64,000 nucleotides of DNA from an uncultured Candidatus Melainabacteria bacterium (GTDB lineage: Bacteria > Cyanobacteriota > Vampirovibrionia > Gastranaerophilales > Gastranaerophilaceae): assembly GCA_947525005.1 (NCBI GenBank), contig CANNUY010000002.1, positions 1-64,000 on the forward strand, written 5' to 3'. Position 1 is the stretch's first letter; the number at the start of each line of letters is the position of its first letter. The translations under genes were made by a program, and so were the position numbers. This document shows positions 25,591-35,452 of the stretch, in pieces. Below the pieces are notes generated by a model, which saw only the letters and a list, made by a program, of their open reading frames with translations, had not been told where the DNA came from and did no database searches.

Positions 25591-28107
25591 ATGGAAAATA
25601 TTTTAGAAAATCTCAACAATGAACAACTAGATGCTGTTAAAACTACAAAAGGTTCGTTGCTAATCTTAGCAGGTGCAGGTAGTGGTAAAACAAAAGTATT
25701 AACCTCAAGAATTGCGTATATGGTTAAAAGTGGAATTAATCCACGAGAAATTTTAGCTGTAACTTTTACAAACAAAGCAGCTAAAGAAATGAAGGAACGT
25801 CTTTCAAAGATACTAGGTGAAAATATAGTAAAATATATGTGGGTTGGTACATTTCACAGTATTTGTGGACGTATTTTAAGACAGGAAATTGATAATTATA
25901 GTTTTCCATCTGGTAAAAAATTAGATAAGAATTTTACAATCTATGACGAACAAGATTCTTTAGCATTAATTAAACAATCTATTAAAAATCACGGATTTGA
26001 TGAAAAAATGTATGTTCCAAAGCTAGTTAAAGCGATTATTTCAAACGCTAAAAACAAAATGCAAGATGCTCATACATTTGCAACGTATGCTAGAGATTTC
26101 AAATCACAAAGAATTTCGCAAATATATGATGATTATGAAACTGCATTGAATAATAATAATGCAATCGATTTTGATGATATGCTTATGTTATGCGTTAAAC
26201 TTATGGAGCAAAACCCAGATGTTCGTAAAAAATATTATGATAGATTTCAACATATCCTTGTAGATGAGTTCCAAGATACAAACCAAGCACAATACAATTT
26301 GGTGAAAGCCTTGTATACAAATGATTTGCCTGAAATTCCTGAATGTCGTTCATTGTGTGTTGTGGGTGATGTAGACCAATCTATTTATAGTTGGCGTGGT
26401 GCTGATTTCAAGATTATTCTTAATTTTCAACACGATTTTAAGGGTTGTAAATTAGTTAAACTTGAACAAAACTATCGTTCAACAGGCACAATTTTGAAAG
26501 CTGCAAACTCTGTTATTGAAAACAATGATGAAAGAGTTGATAAAGTTTTGTATTCAAATAAAGGTGATGGCGAACTTATCACATATTATGAAGCTAATGA
26601 TGATGCTGATGAGGCAAACTATATTGCATCAACTATTAAAAATGAGGCTGTTGATTATAGTAATTATGCGATTTTATATAGAACCAACGCTCAATCACGT
26701 TCATTAGAAGAAGCTTGTATTTCTAGAGGAATACCTTATAGAATTTTTGGTGGATTGAAGTTCTATGATAGAAAAGAAATTAAAGATGCGATAGCATATC
26801 TAAAACTTATTCATAACTTAAATGATTCGCAAAGTTTAAAGCGTGTAATCAATGTGCCAAAGCGTTCGATTGGTGATACCACAATAAAGCATTTACAAGA
26901 CTATGCTACGGAACACGATATGAGTTTATACAGTGCGATTATGGAGATTGAAAATATCGACACTATTCAAAACCGTGCTAAAACTAAGCTTACTGATTTT
27001 GTAAAGGTTATACATTATTTCAAAGATATTCAATCAAAATATCCGTTACATGAGTTTTTGAGTATGTTGGTTGAAAGAACAGGATATGTAAGAGAATTAA
27101 AGGAAGAAAATACTCCAGAAAGCGAAGCAAGGATTGAGAACTTGCAAGAACTTGTAAATGTTGCAAGTAGTTTTGAACCAGAAGAAGAAGATAATATCTT
27201 GGGTGAATTCTTGGCTCAAGTGTCTTTAGTATCTGATTTAGATGGTGCTGAAGATATGAGTAATACAGTTACTTTGATGACTTTACACTCTGCAAAGGGT
27301 TTGGAGTTTCCAACTGTGTTCATGGCTGGACTTGATGACGGTATTTTCCCTAGTGCAAGAAGTTCTAATACAGCATCAGAGTTGGAAGAAGAACGCCGTT
27401 TGATGTATGTAGGGGTTACTCGTGCAGAGGAAAAATTGTATATAACTCACGCAAGACGCCGTCAAATGTGGGGTGAATATAAATATTATAACCAAAGTAG
27501 GTTTATTGAAGAAATTCCTGCAAATTTGATTGAGGGCATTGTTTCTGAAAGCACATCTATTACAGGAAGAACCTTCCAAAGTGCAGTTAATTCGATTAAG
27601 TCTAAATCTAATTATAATCAAGAGTATACAAAACCTGCGAATACAATTTCTTCAGGAGCAAGAAAGCTTAGTTCTGTCGTGAAGAAACCTACGACAGTTT
27701 CAAATAATAATTATACAATTTCAACAGGTGCAAAGAAATTGAGTTCGTCAACGACTCCTAAAAGAACTCCTGCAAGAGCTTTTGTAGTTAAAAATGAAGC
27801 AAATAAAAAACGTCAGGAAGAACGTATTAACGCTATTCTTGAGGATAACCCTATAAAACGTAAGATAGAACAAAGACGTCTTGAACAGGAAAAACAAGCG
27901 CTTATTGAAAAACAAAAAATTGAAGAACAAAAAACTGTTTCTAAGAGTTTCTTTGCAAAAGGTGATAGAGTATTCCATGAAAAATTGGGAATAGGTTCTA
28001 TTTTAGATGTTATAGAAATGGGCGAAAGTACTATGTATTCAATAGACTTTGGGAAAATGGGTAAAAAAGCGATGGACGCAAACTACGCTAATTTGAAGAA
28101 GTTTTAG
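25591..28107 (+). CDS. pcrA: ATP-dependent DNA helicase, UvrD/PcrA family
   Basis: SF1A 3'-5' helicase. Motif I is GAGSGKTK (about 28-35), motif II VDEFQDTN, motif III GDVDQSIYSWRGAD, motif IV region EQNYRST, motif V TLHSAKGLEF, and motif VI EEERRLMYVGVTRAEEKL. The C-terminus has a ~100-residue basic linker and a Tudor-like domain (KGDRVFHEKLGIGSILDV...), as in PcrA, which contacts RNA polymerase. 838 residues. Divergent from the DprA-like gene across an 88-bp spacer. Confidence 0.95.
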   Translation: MENILENLNNEQLDAVKTTKGSLLILAGAGSGKTKVLTSRIAYMVKSGINPREILAVTFTNKAAKEMKERLSKILGENIVKYMWVGTFHSICGRILRQEIDNYSFPSGKKLDKNFTIYDEQDSLALIKQSIKNHGFDEKMYVPKLVKAIISNAKNKMQDAHTFATYARDFKSQRISQIYDDYETALNNNNAIDFDDMLMLCVKLMEQNPDVRKKYYDRFQHILVDEFQDTNQAQYNLVKALYTNDLPEIPECRSLCVVGDVDQSIYSWRGADFKIILNFQHDFKGCKLVKLEQNYRSTGTILKAANSVIENNDERVDKVLYSNKGDGELITYYEANDDADEANYIASTIKNEAVDYSNYAILYRTNAQSRSLEEACISRGIPYRIFGGLKFYDRKEIKDAIAYLKLIHNLNDSQSLKRVINVPKRSIGDTTIKHLQDYATEHDMSLYSAIMEIENIDTIQNRAKTKLTDFVKVIHYFKDIQSKYPLHEFLSMLVERTGYVRELKEENTPESEARIENLQELVNVASSFEPEEEDNILGEFLAQVSLVSDLDGAEDMSNTVTLMTLHSAKGLEFPTVFMAGLDDGIFPSARSSNTASELEEERRLMYVGVTRAEEKLYITHARRRQMWGEYKYYNQSRFIEEIPANLIEGIVSESTSITGRTFQSAVNSIKSKSNYNQEYTKPANTISSGARKLSSVVKKPTTVSNNNYTISTGAKKLSSSTTPKRTPARAFVVKNEANKKRQEERINAILEDNPIKRKIEQRRLEQEKQALIEKQKIEEQKTVSKSFFAKGDRVFHEKLGIGSILDVIEMGESTMYSIDFGKMGKKAMDANYANLKKF

Positions 28108-28152
28108 ACTATGTGTATGCAATTTTTTGACTGCTAGTCCTGTAGTCCTGAG

Positions 28153-28182
28153 GTTGTGTTCAACGATTTTATTAAACAAGGC
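28153..28182. repeat. Family F inverted repeat, degenerate copy
   Basis: gttgtgttcaacgattttat... matches the perfect stem-loop at 19781-19810 (gtcgtgttcaacgatttgat...). It lies between convergent pcrA and galE. Confidence 0.55.
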
Positions 28183-28187
28183 AAAAC

Positions 28188-29186
28188 TTATTCATTAAAA
28201 GTCTTTTCCCATTTGTACGCAGTTTCAATGCTTTCAACAAGCGTATGTTTTGGACTCCACTCAAGCATTTTCTTTGCTTTTGAGTTGTCTGCAACGAGTG
28301 TTGCAGGGTCGCCAGCTCGTCTTGGCATAATGTTTACAGGAATTTTTTGTTCCGTAACGGTTTCACAAGCAGAAAATACTTCTTTTACACTGTTTCCAGA
28401 CTTTGTACCTAAATTGAAATAATTGGTTTCTCCACCATCGTTTAAGTATTTTAAGGCTAGAATATGAGCATCAATCAAGTCCTCAATGTTGATATAATCA
28501 CGTACGCAAGTACCATCGATTGTGTCATAGTCTGTGCCGTACATTTCAAAAGTCTTTCCACCATTGAATAGGGATTTTAAAATGTTTGGAATAAGGTGTG
28601 TTTCAGGTTCATGCCATTCGCCCACTCTTGTTTTTGAATCAGCACCAGCAACATTGAAATATCTTAATCTAACGCTTTTTAGTCCATAAGCTTTGTCATA
28701 ATCATCTAATATTTTTTCAATCATTAATTTTGAACTACCATAAGGATTGATTGGGTTTTGTGGGTGGTTTTCATCGATTGGTGTGTAATCAGGTTCACCA
28801 TAAGTTGCCGCAGTTGATGAAAATACAATCTTTTTAACGTTATTTTCAAGCATTGCTCTAAACAAATTTAAAGAACCATAAACATTGTTGAAATAATATT
28901 TTTGTGGGTTGATTACTGATTCACCTACTTGAGAAAAGGCTGCAAAGTGTACAACTGCATCGATTTTGCGTTTTTTAAATACAGACTCTATATCAGAAAA
29001 ATTTTGTAGGTTACCTTGAATGAAATCAACAAGATTACCTTTTGTACCTAATGAACCTAGTTTTTCAATAGTTTTTTTGTGCCCAAGTTCTAAACTATCA
29101 AAAATAACTATATCTTCACCTTTTTCTAAAAGTGCTAATGCACAATGACTTCCAATATATCCTGCTCCACCTGTTACAAGTATCAT
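28188..29186 (-). CDS. galE: UDP-glucose 4-epimerase
   Basis: Extended short-chain dehydrogenase that interconverts UDP-glucose and UDP-galactose. GGAGYIGSH (NAD site) is at residues ~6-14. The catalytic pair is S/T in FSSTAATYGEP and Y-x-x-x-K in YGSSKLMIEK. A GalE-like DYDTIDGTCVRDYI block follows. 332 residues. Last of a minus-strand run after tsaD and a sugar permease; links to glycan precursors. Confidence 0.93.
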   Translation of the reverse strand: MILVTGGAGYIGSHCALALLEKGEDIVIFDSLELGHKKTIEKLGSLGTKGNLVDFIQGNLQNFSDIESVFKKRKIDAVVHFAAFSQVGESVINPQKYYFNNVYGSLNLFRAMLENNVKKIVFSSTAATYGEPDYTPIDENHPQNPINPYGSSKLMIEKILDDYDKAYGLKSVRLRYFNVAGADSKTRVGEWHEPETHLIPNILKSLFNGGKTFEMYGTDYDTIDGTCVRDYINIEDLIDAHILALKYLNDGGETNYFNLGTKSGNSVKEVFSACETVTEQKIPVNIMPRRAGDPATLVADNSKAKKMLEWSPKHTLVESIETAYKWEKTFNE

Positions 29187-29232
29187 AATAACCTCACTAA
29201 ATATCTATTTCTTATTTTTATTATATACAAAA

Positions 29233-30048
29233 CTATTCTTTTACTCCACCTTTTAACATATCGTTCATAATTAACTTTTGACCTGCTAAGAAAATCAATA
29301 TAGTTGGTAGAGTGCAAATTACAGAGCAGGCAAGCAAATCACCCCATTCGATGATTTCTCGATAACTACCTTTAAATACTGCAAGTCCAAGTGGTAAAGT
29401 CATCATATTTTGAGAGTTTGTGATAATTAAAGGCCATATAAAACTGTTCCAACTTGTTATAAAAGTAAAAATTCCTAAAGTCGCTATTGCTGGTAAGGCA
29501 AGTGGTACAGCTATTTTAAAAAACATTTGCAACTTGTTGCAACCATCAATTATAGATGCATCTTCAAGTTCTTTTGGAAAAGATAAAAAATGTTGACGCA
29601 TTAAAAATATTCCAAACCCACCAAATACTCCTGGTAGAATAAGTGCAGGGAAGGTGTTTACAAGATGAAGTTCTCTCATAAGAAAGAATAATGGAATAAT
29701 GTTTACTTGTGGTGGGATAAACATTGTAATAAGGATAAGAAAGAAAATAAAATTTCTTCCTTTAAATTTAATTCTAGCAAACGCATAGCCTGCAAGAGTT
29801 GAAACAAGGATTTGTCCGATTGTTGTAAGGATAGAAACCAAACAACTGTTAAAAAAATACCTTGATACAGGAATTGTGTTATTTACGTGAGAATAGTTTT
29901 TTAGGGTTAGGTGCTGAACGATTCCAGCTATATCTGTAAAAGATAGCTGATTTTCAGAAGAAAAAGATATCAAAACCATTATCAAAAATGGTGCAATCAT
30001 AGTGATTGTAGCTCCAATTAGTATTGAATAATTGATAAACTTTTTCAT
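29233..30048 (-). CDS. Carbohydrate ABC transporter permease (MalG/UgpE type), lone component
   Basis: 271 residues with six predicted membrane helices. The EAA loop that docks on the ATPase reads ELEDASIIDGCNKLQMFFKI, followed by SWNSFIWPL. An N-terminal signal-anchor starts the protein. Such permeases work with a MalF-type partner, a binding protein and an ATPase, but none is adjacent. It is instead tucked between tsaD (10 bp) and galE (46 bp). Oligosaccharide or glycerol-phosphate uptake is likely; the substrate cannot be told. Confidence 0.88.
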   Translation of the reverse strand: MKKFINYSILIGATITMIAPFLIMVLISFSSENQLSFTDIAGIVQHLTLKNYSHVNNTIPVSRYFFNSCLVSILTTIGQILVSTLAGYAFARIKFKGRNFIFFLILITMFIPPQVNIIPLFFLMRELHLVNTFPALILPGVFGGFGIFLMRQHFLSFPKELEDASIIDGCNKLQMFFKIAVPLALPAIATLGIFTFITSWNSFIWPLIITNSQNMMTLPLGLAVFKGSYREIIEWGDLLACSVICTLPTILIFLAGQKLIMNDMLKGGVKE

Positions 30049-30058
30049 AGTCTTATTT

Positions 30059-31090
30059 TTATTTAACCCTTGAAAAAACTTCTACATCTACATCGTCAAA
30101 AGTATTATCAAAGAAATATGCTGAACTTGCGACCATAGAAGCATTATCAGTACAATATTTCATAATCGGTGCATTTACTCTGTAGCCTTCTTTTTCTAAT
30201 TCAAAGATTTTTCTTCTTATTTCAGAGTTTGCAGCTACACCACCAGCTATAACAACTTGGTTGTAGTTTCTGTATTCTAGAGCTTTCTTAACTTTTTTGA
30301 TTAAGGTAGTAGAAACACATTCTTGGAAACTTGCACAGATGTCAGCAGTTGGTAGTTCTTGACCATTAAACGATTTTACAAGTCTTGAAGTTGCTGTTTT
30401 TAAACCACTAAAACTAAAATCGAATTCGCCTACTTTTGCTTCAGGTAGCTTGAATGCGTGAGGATTTCCTTCTTGAGCAAGTTTGTCTAATCTAGGACCT
30501 CCTGGATATGGTAATCCAATTAGTCTTGCTACTTTGTCATAAGCTTCTCCCACTGCATCGTCAATAGTTTCGCCGATGATTTCAAGCTCTGAATATGATT
30601 TAACATCAATAAGTTGAGTGTGTCCACCACTTACTAAAAGTGCTATAAATGGTGGTTTTAAGTCTGTATCTATAAAGTTTGCACTAACGTGAGCATTCAA
30701 GTGATTTACTCCAATAAATGGTTTATCGTGAACTAGAGCAAGTGTCTTGGTTGCGTTTAAGCCAACTAATAAACAACCTACAAGACCAGGACCTACAGTT
30801 CCTGCGAATGCAGAAATGTCATCTGGTGTAAGGTTTGCTTCTTTAAATGCTTGATCTATTACAACATTTATTGCTTCTAAGTGTTCTCTTGCTGCAATCT
30901 CAGGTATTACTCCACCAAATTTTTCGTGGGTTTTGATTTGAGAAGCTACTACATTAGAGATAACTTTTCTTCCACCTTGAACGATTGCACAAGCTGTTTC
31001 ATCACAACTTGATTCTATCGCCATAATATAACTGTTTTCGTCAAATGTAACGGGTGTGTTACTAAATAATGTATTTTTAATCTTGTTCAT
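30059..31090 (-). CDS. tsaD: tRNA N6-adenosine threonylcarbamoyltransferase TsaD
   Basis: Transfers threonylcarbamoyl to A37 of ANN-decoding tRNAs. An ASKHA fold opens MAIESSCDETACAIV; the metal-binding H-x-x-x-H is in NHLNAHVSAN, with SGGHTQL and GGVAANSEIRR motifs. From the start at 31090 it is 343 residues, the usual length. A longer frame would overlap divergent obgE. A TATAAT box ends 6 nt before this ATG, again leaderless geometry. Confidence 0.95.
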   Translation of the reverse strand: MNKIKNTLFSNTPVTFDENSYIMAIESSCDETACAIVQGGRKVISNVVASQIKTHEKFGGVIPEIAAREHLEAINVVIDQAFKEANLTPDDISAFAGTVGPGLVGCLLVGLNATKTLALVHDKPFIGVNHLNAHVSANFIDTDLKPPFIALLVSGGHTQLIDVKSYSELEIIGETIDDAVGEAYDKVARLIGLPYPGGPRLDKLAQEGNPHAFKLPEAKVGEFDFSFSGLKTATSRLVKSFNGQELPTADICASFQECVSTTLIKKVKKALEYRNYNQVVIAGGVAANSEIRRKIFELEKEGYRVNAPIMKYCTDNASMVASSAYFFDNTFDDVDVEVFSRVK

Positions 31091-31096
31091 AGTACT

Positions 31097-31102
31097 ATTA
31101 TA
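31097..31102 (-). promoter_or_regulatory. -10 box (TATAAT) with leaderless geometry for tsaD
   Basis: On the minus strand TATAAT is followed by 6 nt (agtact) and the tsaD ATG. There is no Shine-Dalgarno. The -35 is poor. Confidence 0.45.
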
Positions 31103-31207
31103 GTGCAAAGATAGTAAAATTACACAAGAAGTTGTTAAGTTATTAAATCGTTGGAAGTTATACTTTTTTAGTAACCTGATAACTTGAAAAACAGGATTAT
31201 AAGCAAC

Positions 31208-32512
31208 ATGCAATTTATAGATAAGACAAAAATCAAATTAGTATCAGGTCGTGGTGGTAACGGTATGGTTGCTTGGCGACGTGAAAAATATGTAGATAAA
31301 GGTGGGCCAGCTGGTGGTGATGGTGGTAATGGTGGCGATATTTATCTAGTTGCTGATGATGGGTTATCAACTTTGTTAGATTTTAAATTTCGCTCAGTTT
31401 TTAAAGCACAAAATGGTGAAAACGGTGGTATAAAAGGCATGCATGGACGTTGTGCAAAACACTTGTATATCAAAGTGCCTCTAGGAACTGTTATTACTGA
31501 TGATGAAACTGGTGCTGTCATCGGAAACTTAACAGAGGTAGGTCAAACTGTTTTGATTGCTAAAGGTGGTCGTGGTGGTCGTGGAAACGCTCGTTTTGCG
31601 ACAGCAAGAAAGCGTGCTCCTCAATATTGTGAACCAGGAGAACCAGGAATTGAACGTCTTGTTGGATTAGAGCTTAAGCTTATTTCTGATATTGGTTTGT
31701 TGGGTATGCCAAACGCAGGAAAATCAACATTCATAAGTGTTGTAAGTTCTGCTAGACCTAAAATTGCAGATTATCCTTTTACTACGCTTACTCCAAATCT
31801 TGGTGTTGTTAAAAAACCTAATGGTGATGGTTTTGTAATTGCTGATATTCCAGGGTTGATTGAAGGTGCTAGTGAGGGTGTAGGACTTGGTTATGAGTTC
31901 TTGCGCCACGTTGAAAGATGTAGATTCTTGATTCATATCGTTGATATTACTCAAGAAAATCCGTTGGAAAATTTTAAAATAATCAATAACGAATTGAAGA
32001 AACATTCTGAAGAACTTGCAAATCGTTATCAAATAGTTGTTTTAAATAAGATTGATTCAGTTGATAAAGAACGTGTAGACGAGGTTGTAAAAGAGTTTCA
32101 AGAGCATTTGCCTGATAAAGAAATTTTTACAATGTCTGCTGTTACAAAAGAAAATGTCGAAGACCTTATGTATTTTGTATCTGAAAAAGTTGATGAAATA
32201 GAACGTCCACAAATCGAGGTTCACGTAGAAGAAGATAAAGGTGCATATAACAATGACGATAGCTCATTTGAGATATATAAACTTGATAAAAATACGTTCT
32301 TGGTACAAGGTGGAAAATTGAAGCGTCTAGCAAGTGTAACCGATGCGAGAAACCCTGAACAAATTATTAGATTGCAACATATTATGACTGCTATGGGTGT
32401 ATTTGAAGCTTTGAAATCTAAAGGTATAAAAAATGGTGATACTTTGATTATTGACCACTTAGAACTTGTCCATTATGATGAATCATTGTGGGACGAAGGT
32501 AATGGGTATTAA
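31208..32512 (+). CDS. obgE: GTPase Obg/CgtA
   Basis: Ribosome-associated GTPase for 50S maturation and stress signalling. The Gly-rich Obg fold begins MQFIDKTKIKLVSGRGGNGM. The G domain has G1 GMPNAGKST, switch DYPFTTL, G3 DIPGLIEGA and G4 NKID. The C-terminal OCT domain (FEIYKLDKNTFLVQGG...) is the version found in Firmicutes and Cyanobacteria-type proteins. A TTG at 31184 would add 8 residues; ATG 31208 gives the normal N-terminus. Confidence 0.95.
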   Translation: MQFIDKTKIKLVSGRGGNGMVAWRREKYVDKGGPAGGDGGNGGDIYLVADDGLSTLLDFKFRSVFKAQNGENGGIKGMHGRCAKHLYIKVPLGTVITDDETGAVIGNLTEVGQTVLIAKGGRGGRGNARFATARKRAPQYCEPGEPGIERLVGLELKLISDIGLLGMPNAGKSTFISVVSSARPKIADYPFTTLTPNLGVVKKPNGDGFVIADIPGLIEGASEGVGLGYEFLRHVERCRFLIHIVDITQENPLENFKIINNELKKHSEELANRYQIVVLNKIDSVDKERVDEVVKEFQEHLPDKEIFTMSAVTKENVEDLMYFVSEKVDEIERPQIEVHVEEDKGAYNNDDSSFEIYKLDKNTFLVQGGKLKRLASVTDARNPEQIIRLQHIMTAMGVFEALKSKGIKNGDTLIIDHLELVHYDESLWDEGNGY

Positions 32513-32522
32513 TTAACACAAT

Positions 32523-32577
32523 TCGTCATTGCGAAGCTCAAACTATGTTTGAGCTGTGGCAATCCATAAATCAACAG
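32523..32577. repeat. Dispersed hairpin repeat family B
   Basis: cgtcattgcga + gctcaaac-tat-gtttgagc + tgtggcaatccataaatcaa: the same outer arms as at 2241 and 44434, but a different central stem that still pairs perfectly. Confidence 0.75.
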
Positions 32578-32755
32578 TTCTATCTGCTTAGAGGTTTCTT
32601 TAGTTGATTTTTATAAAATTATTCTCTTGGGTGACAGTATAATTACGCATAAAACTCATTCAATGTTACAATCTCTTTAATTCCTCTTGAAATCTAGCTT
32701 TGTCAATGATAGATTGAAATAAAGCGTTTATTAGTTTAAATAGGAGTTATAAAAT

Positions 32756-34609
32756 ATGGGTTGTGATTTTAAAAAGTACAAAAAAACAGTAAGAGAGGCT
32801 TTAAAAGTTCTAGGAAAAGATAATTTTGTACTAATTATGCACGGCAGTAGTTTTCCATCACAAGCTGATGAAGATACTGGATTTGGAAATATGAATTCTT
32901 CTGCTGCAAAAGAAATTATTGATTATTCAGAAGGTCTTTTTGATGCGCTACAATTAGGGCCAGCAGGTAAAACAAAATCTTCTGATTCATCACCTTATAC
33001 AAGTACAATTTTTTCTGGCAACCCATTATTTATTGATTTAAAACAATTAACAACAAAAGAATGGAACAATATTTTATCAGAAGAAACCTTTAAGAAAATT
33101 GTTGAAAATAATCCTCAACAAAACAAAGGTAAAACAGTTTATTCTTATATCGTAAAAGCTCAAAATGAAGCTTTAAAAGAAGCTTGGAATAATTTTAAAA
33201 ACCAAAAGAAATTCCAAAAAGAATTTGAAAAATTCAAAAAAGAAAATGTATTTTGGTTGGATAATGATGCACTTTATGAAGCATTATCTATAGAAAATGG
33301 AAATGATTATTGGCCAATTTGGGAATCTGAATTGGATAAAAACTTGTTGAACACAAAAACTCCAGAAGAAAAGGCTCAAGCAGAAAAAAGAATCTCTGAA
33401 ATAAAAGAAAAATATGCTGATGAAATTGATTTCTACAAGTTCTGTCAGTTTGTATTAGAACGTCAGTTGATGGAAACAAAAAAATATGCTAACAAAAAAC
33501 ATATTAAGATGATTGCTGATAGACAAGTAGCATTTTCTGATCGTGATACTTGGGCATATCAATCATTATTTATGGACGGTTGGTGTTTAGGTTGTCCTCC
33601 TGATTACTTCTCAAAAGATGGACAGGCATGGGGATTTCCTGTTATGGACCCTGAAAAAATGTTTAATGAAGATGGTTCATTAGGTGAAGGTGGAAAACTA
33701 ATGAAAGCACTTTATAGAAAAATGTTTAAAGAAAATCAAGGTGGTGTAAGAATTGACCATATCGTTGGTTTGATTGACCCTTGGGTATATAAAAAAGGTA
33801 AAAAACCTATGATTGAACAAGGTGCAGGTAGATTGTATTCTTCACCAAACCACCCAGAACTTGCTAAGTATTCAATCGCTAAATCTAGTGATGTTGATGA
33901 AACTCTAGAACCAGATAAGGAAAAATATATCAAGACTTTGGATAAGGCTCAAGTTAAAAAATATGGTCAGTTGATTGAAAAAATTGTTATTGCGGCAGCA
34001 AAAGAATGTGGTTTAGATAAGAACTCAATCGTTTGTGAAGATTTGGGTACTTTGACAACTCCTGTAGAAAAAGTTATGCAAGAGTTCAAACTTCAAGGTA
34101 TGAGATTAACTCAGTTTGTAAAACCAGAAAAACCTGAACACCCATATCGTTGCAGAAATATTGAAGAAAATGTTTGGACAATGGTTGGTACTCACGATAA
34201 CGAACCTATTTCTATGTGGGCTAAAGCTATGGTTAACACTCACGAAGGTTATTTGCATGTTAAGAATTTGGTTGAAGATTTGTATCAAGAAATCGATAAT
34301 CCTGATGATATGATTGTTAAGTTAACCAATGATGCAGAGTTGCTTAGAAAAGTTAAATTATCAGAGTTGTTTGCCTCAAAGGCAAGAAATGTTCAAATCT
34401 TCTTTACAGATTACTTTAATATTGAAGATGTTTATAATAGACCTGGAACATCAGGCGATGCAAACTGGTCATTGAGATTGCCTAATAATTATAAAGAATT
34501 GAATGCGATTGACTTAGGTGAAATACTTGCGATGGCAATTAAGTCAAGAGGTTCAAAATTTGCTGACAAACACAAAAAACTCATTAAAAAGTTAGTAGAT
34601 GAAAAATAA
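32756..34609 (+). CDS. malQ: 4-alpha-glucanotransferase (GH77)
   Basis: Disproportionates maltodextrins in glycogen or starch metabolism. GH77 landmarks are MADRQVAFSDRDTW-like KMIADRQ, GCPPDYFSKDGQAWGFPV, RIDHIVGL (nucleophile Asp), EDLGTLT (acid/base Glu) and GTHDNEP. At 617 residues it is ~100 longer than bacterial MalQ, mainly from a Lys/Glu-rich helical insert (about 140-230). TAGGAG precedes the ATG. The next gene overlaps its end by 11 bp. Confidence 0.9.
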   Translation: MGCDFKKYKKTVREALKVLGKDNFVLIMHGSSFPSQADEDTGFGNMNSSAAKEIIDYSEGLFDALQLGPAGKTKSSDSSPYTSTIFSGNPLFIDLKQLTTKEWNNILSEETFKKIVENNPQQNKGKTVYSYIVKAQNEALKEAWNNFKNQKKFQKEFEKFKKENVFWLDNDALYEALSIENGNDYWPIWESELDKNLLNTKTPEEKAQAEKRISEIKEKYADEIDFYKFCQFVLERQLMETKKYANKKHIKMIADRQVAFSDRDTWAYQSLFMDGWCLGCPPDYFSKDGQAWGFPVMDPEKMFNEDGSLGEGGKLMKALYRKMFKENQGGVRIDHIVGLIDPWVYKKGKKPMIEQGAGRLYSSPNHPELAKYSIAKSSDVDETLEPDKEKYIKTLDKAQVKKYGQLIEKIVIAAAKECGLDKNSIVCEDLGTLTTPVEKVMQEFKLQGMRLTQFVKPEKPEHPYRCRNIEENVWTMVGTHDNEPISMWAKAMVNTHEGYLHVKNLVEDLYQEIDNPDDMIVKLTNDAELLRKVKLSELFASKARNVQIFFTDYFNIEDVYNRPGTSGDANWSLRLPNNYKELNAIDLGEILAMAIKSRGSKFADKHKKLIKKLVDEK

Positions 34610-35450
34610 AAATATTTTAATAGCTATAATAATTATGATGATGACTTGTTCTTTTGCTTGTGCAGAGGAACAAGTCACTGAATATACAGTGCCTGCTGAT
34701 GCGAAGATAGAGTATAATCGAGCAATAGATAATTATAAAATGGGACAATATGAAGATGCTGTGGCTGGATTTAGAACGGCTATAAGACTATTCCCTGACT
34801 ATATTGATGCGTATTATAATTTAGGTGCGATACTTGAGTATTTAAAACAATATGACGAAGCATTAGCTGTTTATGAACAGGTTCTAATTCGTAGTGATAA
34901 AGAGTATGAAGCATTGTATATGTGTGCAAAGTTATCAGCACAATTGGGTGACAAACCTACTGCGGCTAAGTATGTTTCTATGATACCAAAGTCAAACAAG
35001 TTCTATACAAAAGCTGCCGATGTTTTGTATAAATATCAGATTACGCCGACTGGTGCTTATGGTAGAAATCCTGATTCGCCGGTGAGCCAGACAAGTGGAG
35101 CTTACCCTAATATTACAAGTCCAACGGGAATTACATCTGATAGATTTGGAAATATTTTTGTTTCAAGTTTTTCGGAGAATACTATTTATAAGATTACACC
35201 TGATGGAAAAAAAATGCTGTTCTATAAAAGTCCACGGATAAAAGGCCCTGTGTCACTTGCAAGTGATTTGATGGGTAATATTTATGTGGCTAATTATAAT
35301 GCTAATAATGTTTTAAAAATCACAAGTTCAGGTTCTTGTACTGTTTTGACGAGTGATGTATATCAACCTTATGGAGTGCATGTGAACGGAAATATGCTTT
35401 TTGTCGCTTGTCAGGGTACAAACTGTGTTATGCGAATTAAGATAAAATAA
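34599..35450 (+). CDS. Exported TPR protein with partial NHL-type beta-propeller
   Basis: 283 residues. A signal peptide (about 1-22, IAIIIMMMTCSFACA) precedes two or three TPR units (about 35-125: AIDNYKMGQYEDAVAGFRTA, NLGAILEYLKQYDEALAVY). The C-terminal half has about three propeller strand sets: ITSDRFGNIFVSSFSENTIYK, in part, then LASDLMGNIYVANYNANNV. Six are needed for a closed propeller, so it may oligomerise or be cut short. A periplasmic or surface scaffold is likely. It overlaps malQ by 11 bp. Confidence 0.75.
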   Translation: MKNKNILIAIIIMMMTCSFACAEEQVTEYTVPADAKIEYNRAIDNYKMGQYEDAVAGFRTAIRLFPDYIDAYYNLGAILEYLKQYDEALAVYEQVLIRSDKEYEALYMCAKLSAQLGDKPTAAKYVSMIPKSNKFYTKAADVLYKYQITPTGAYGRNPDSPVSQTSGAYPNITSPTGITSDRFGNIFVSSFSENTIYKITPDGKKMLFYKSPRIKGPVSLASDLMGNIYVANYNANNVLKITSSGSCTVLTSDVYQPYGVHVNGNMLFVACQGTNCVMRIKIK

Positions 35451-35452
35451 TA

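Noticed and set aside
25503..25775. N-terminal extension of the DprA-like protein
   Set aside because: It overlaps the divergent pcrA start and encodes a sequence antisense to the PcrA Walker region.
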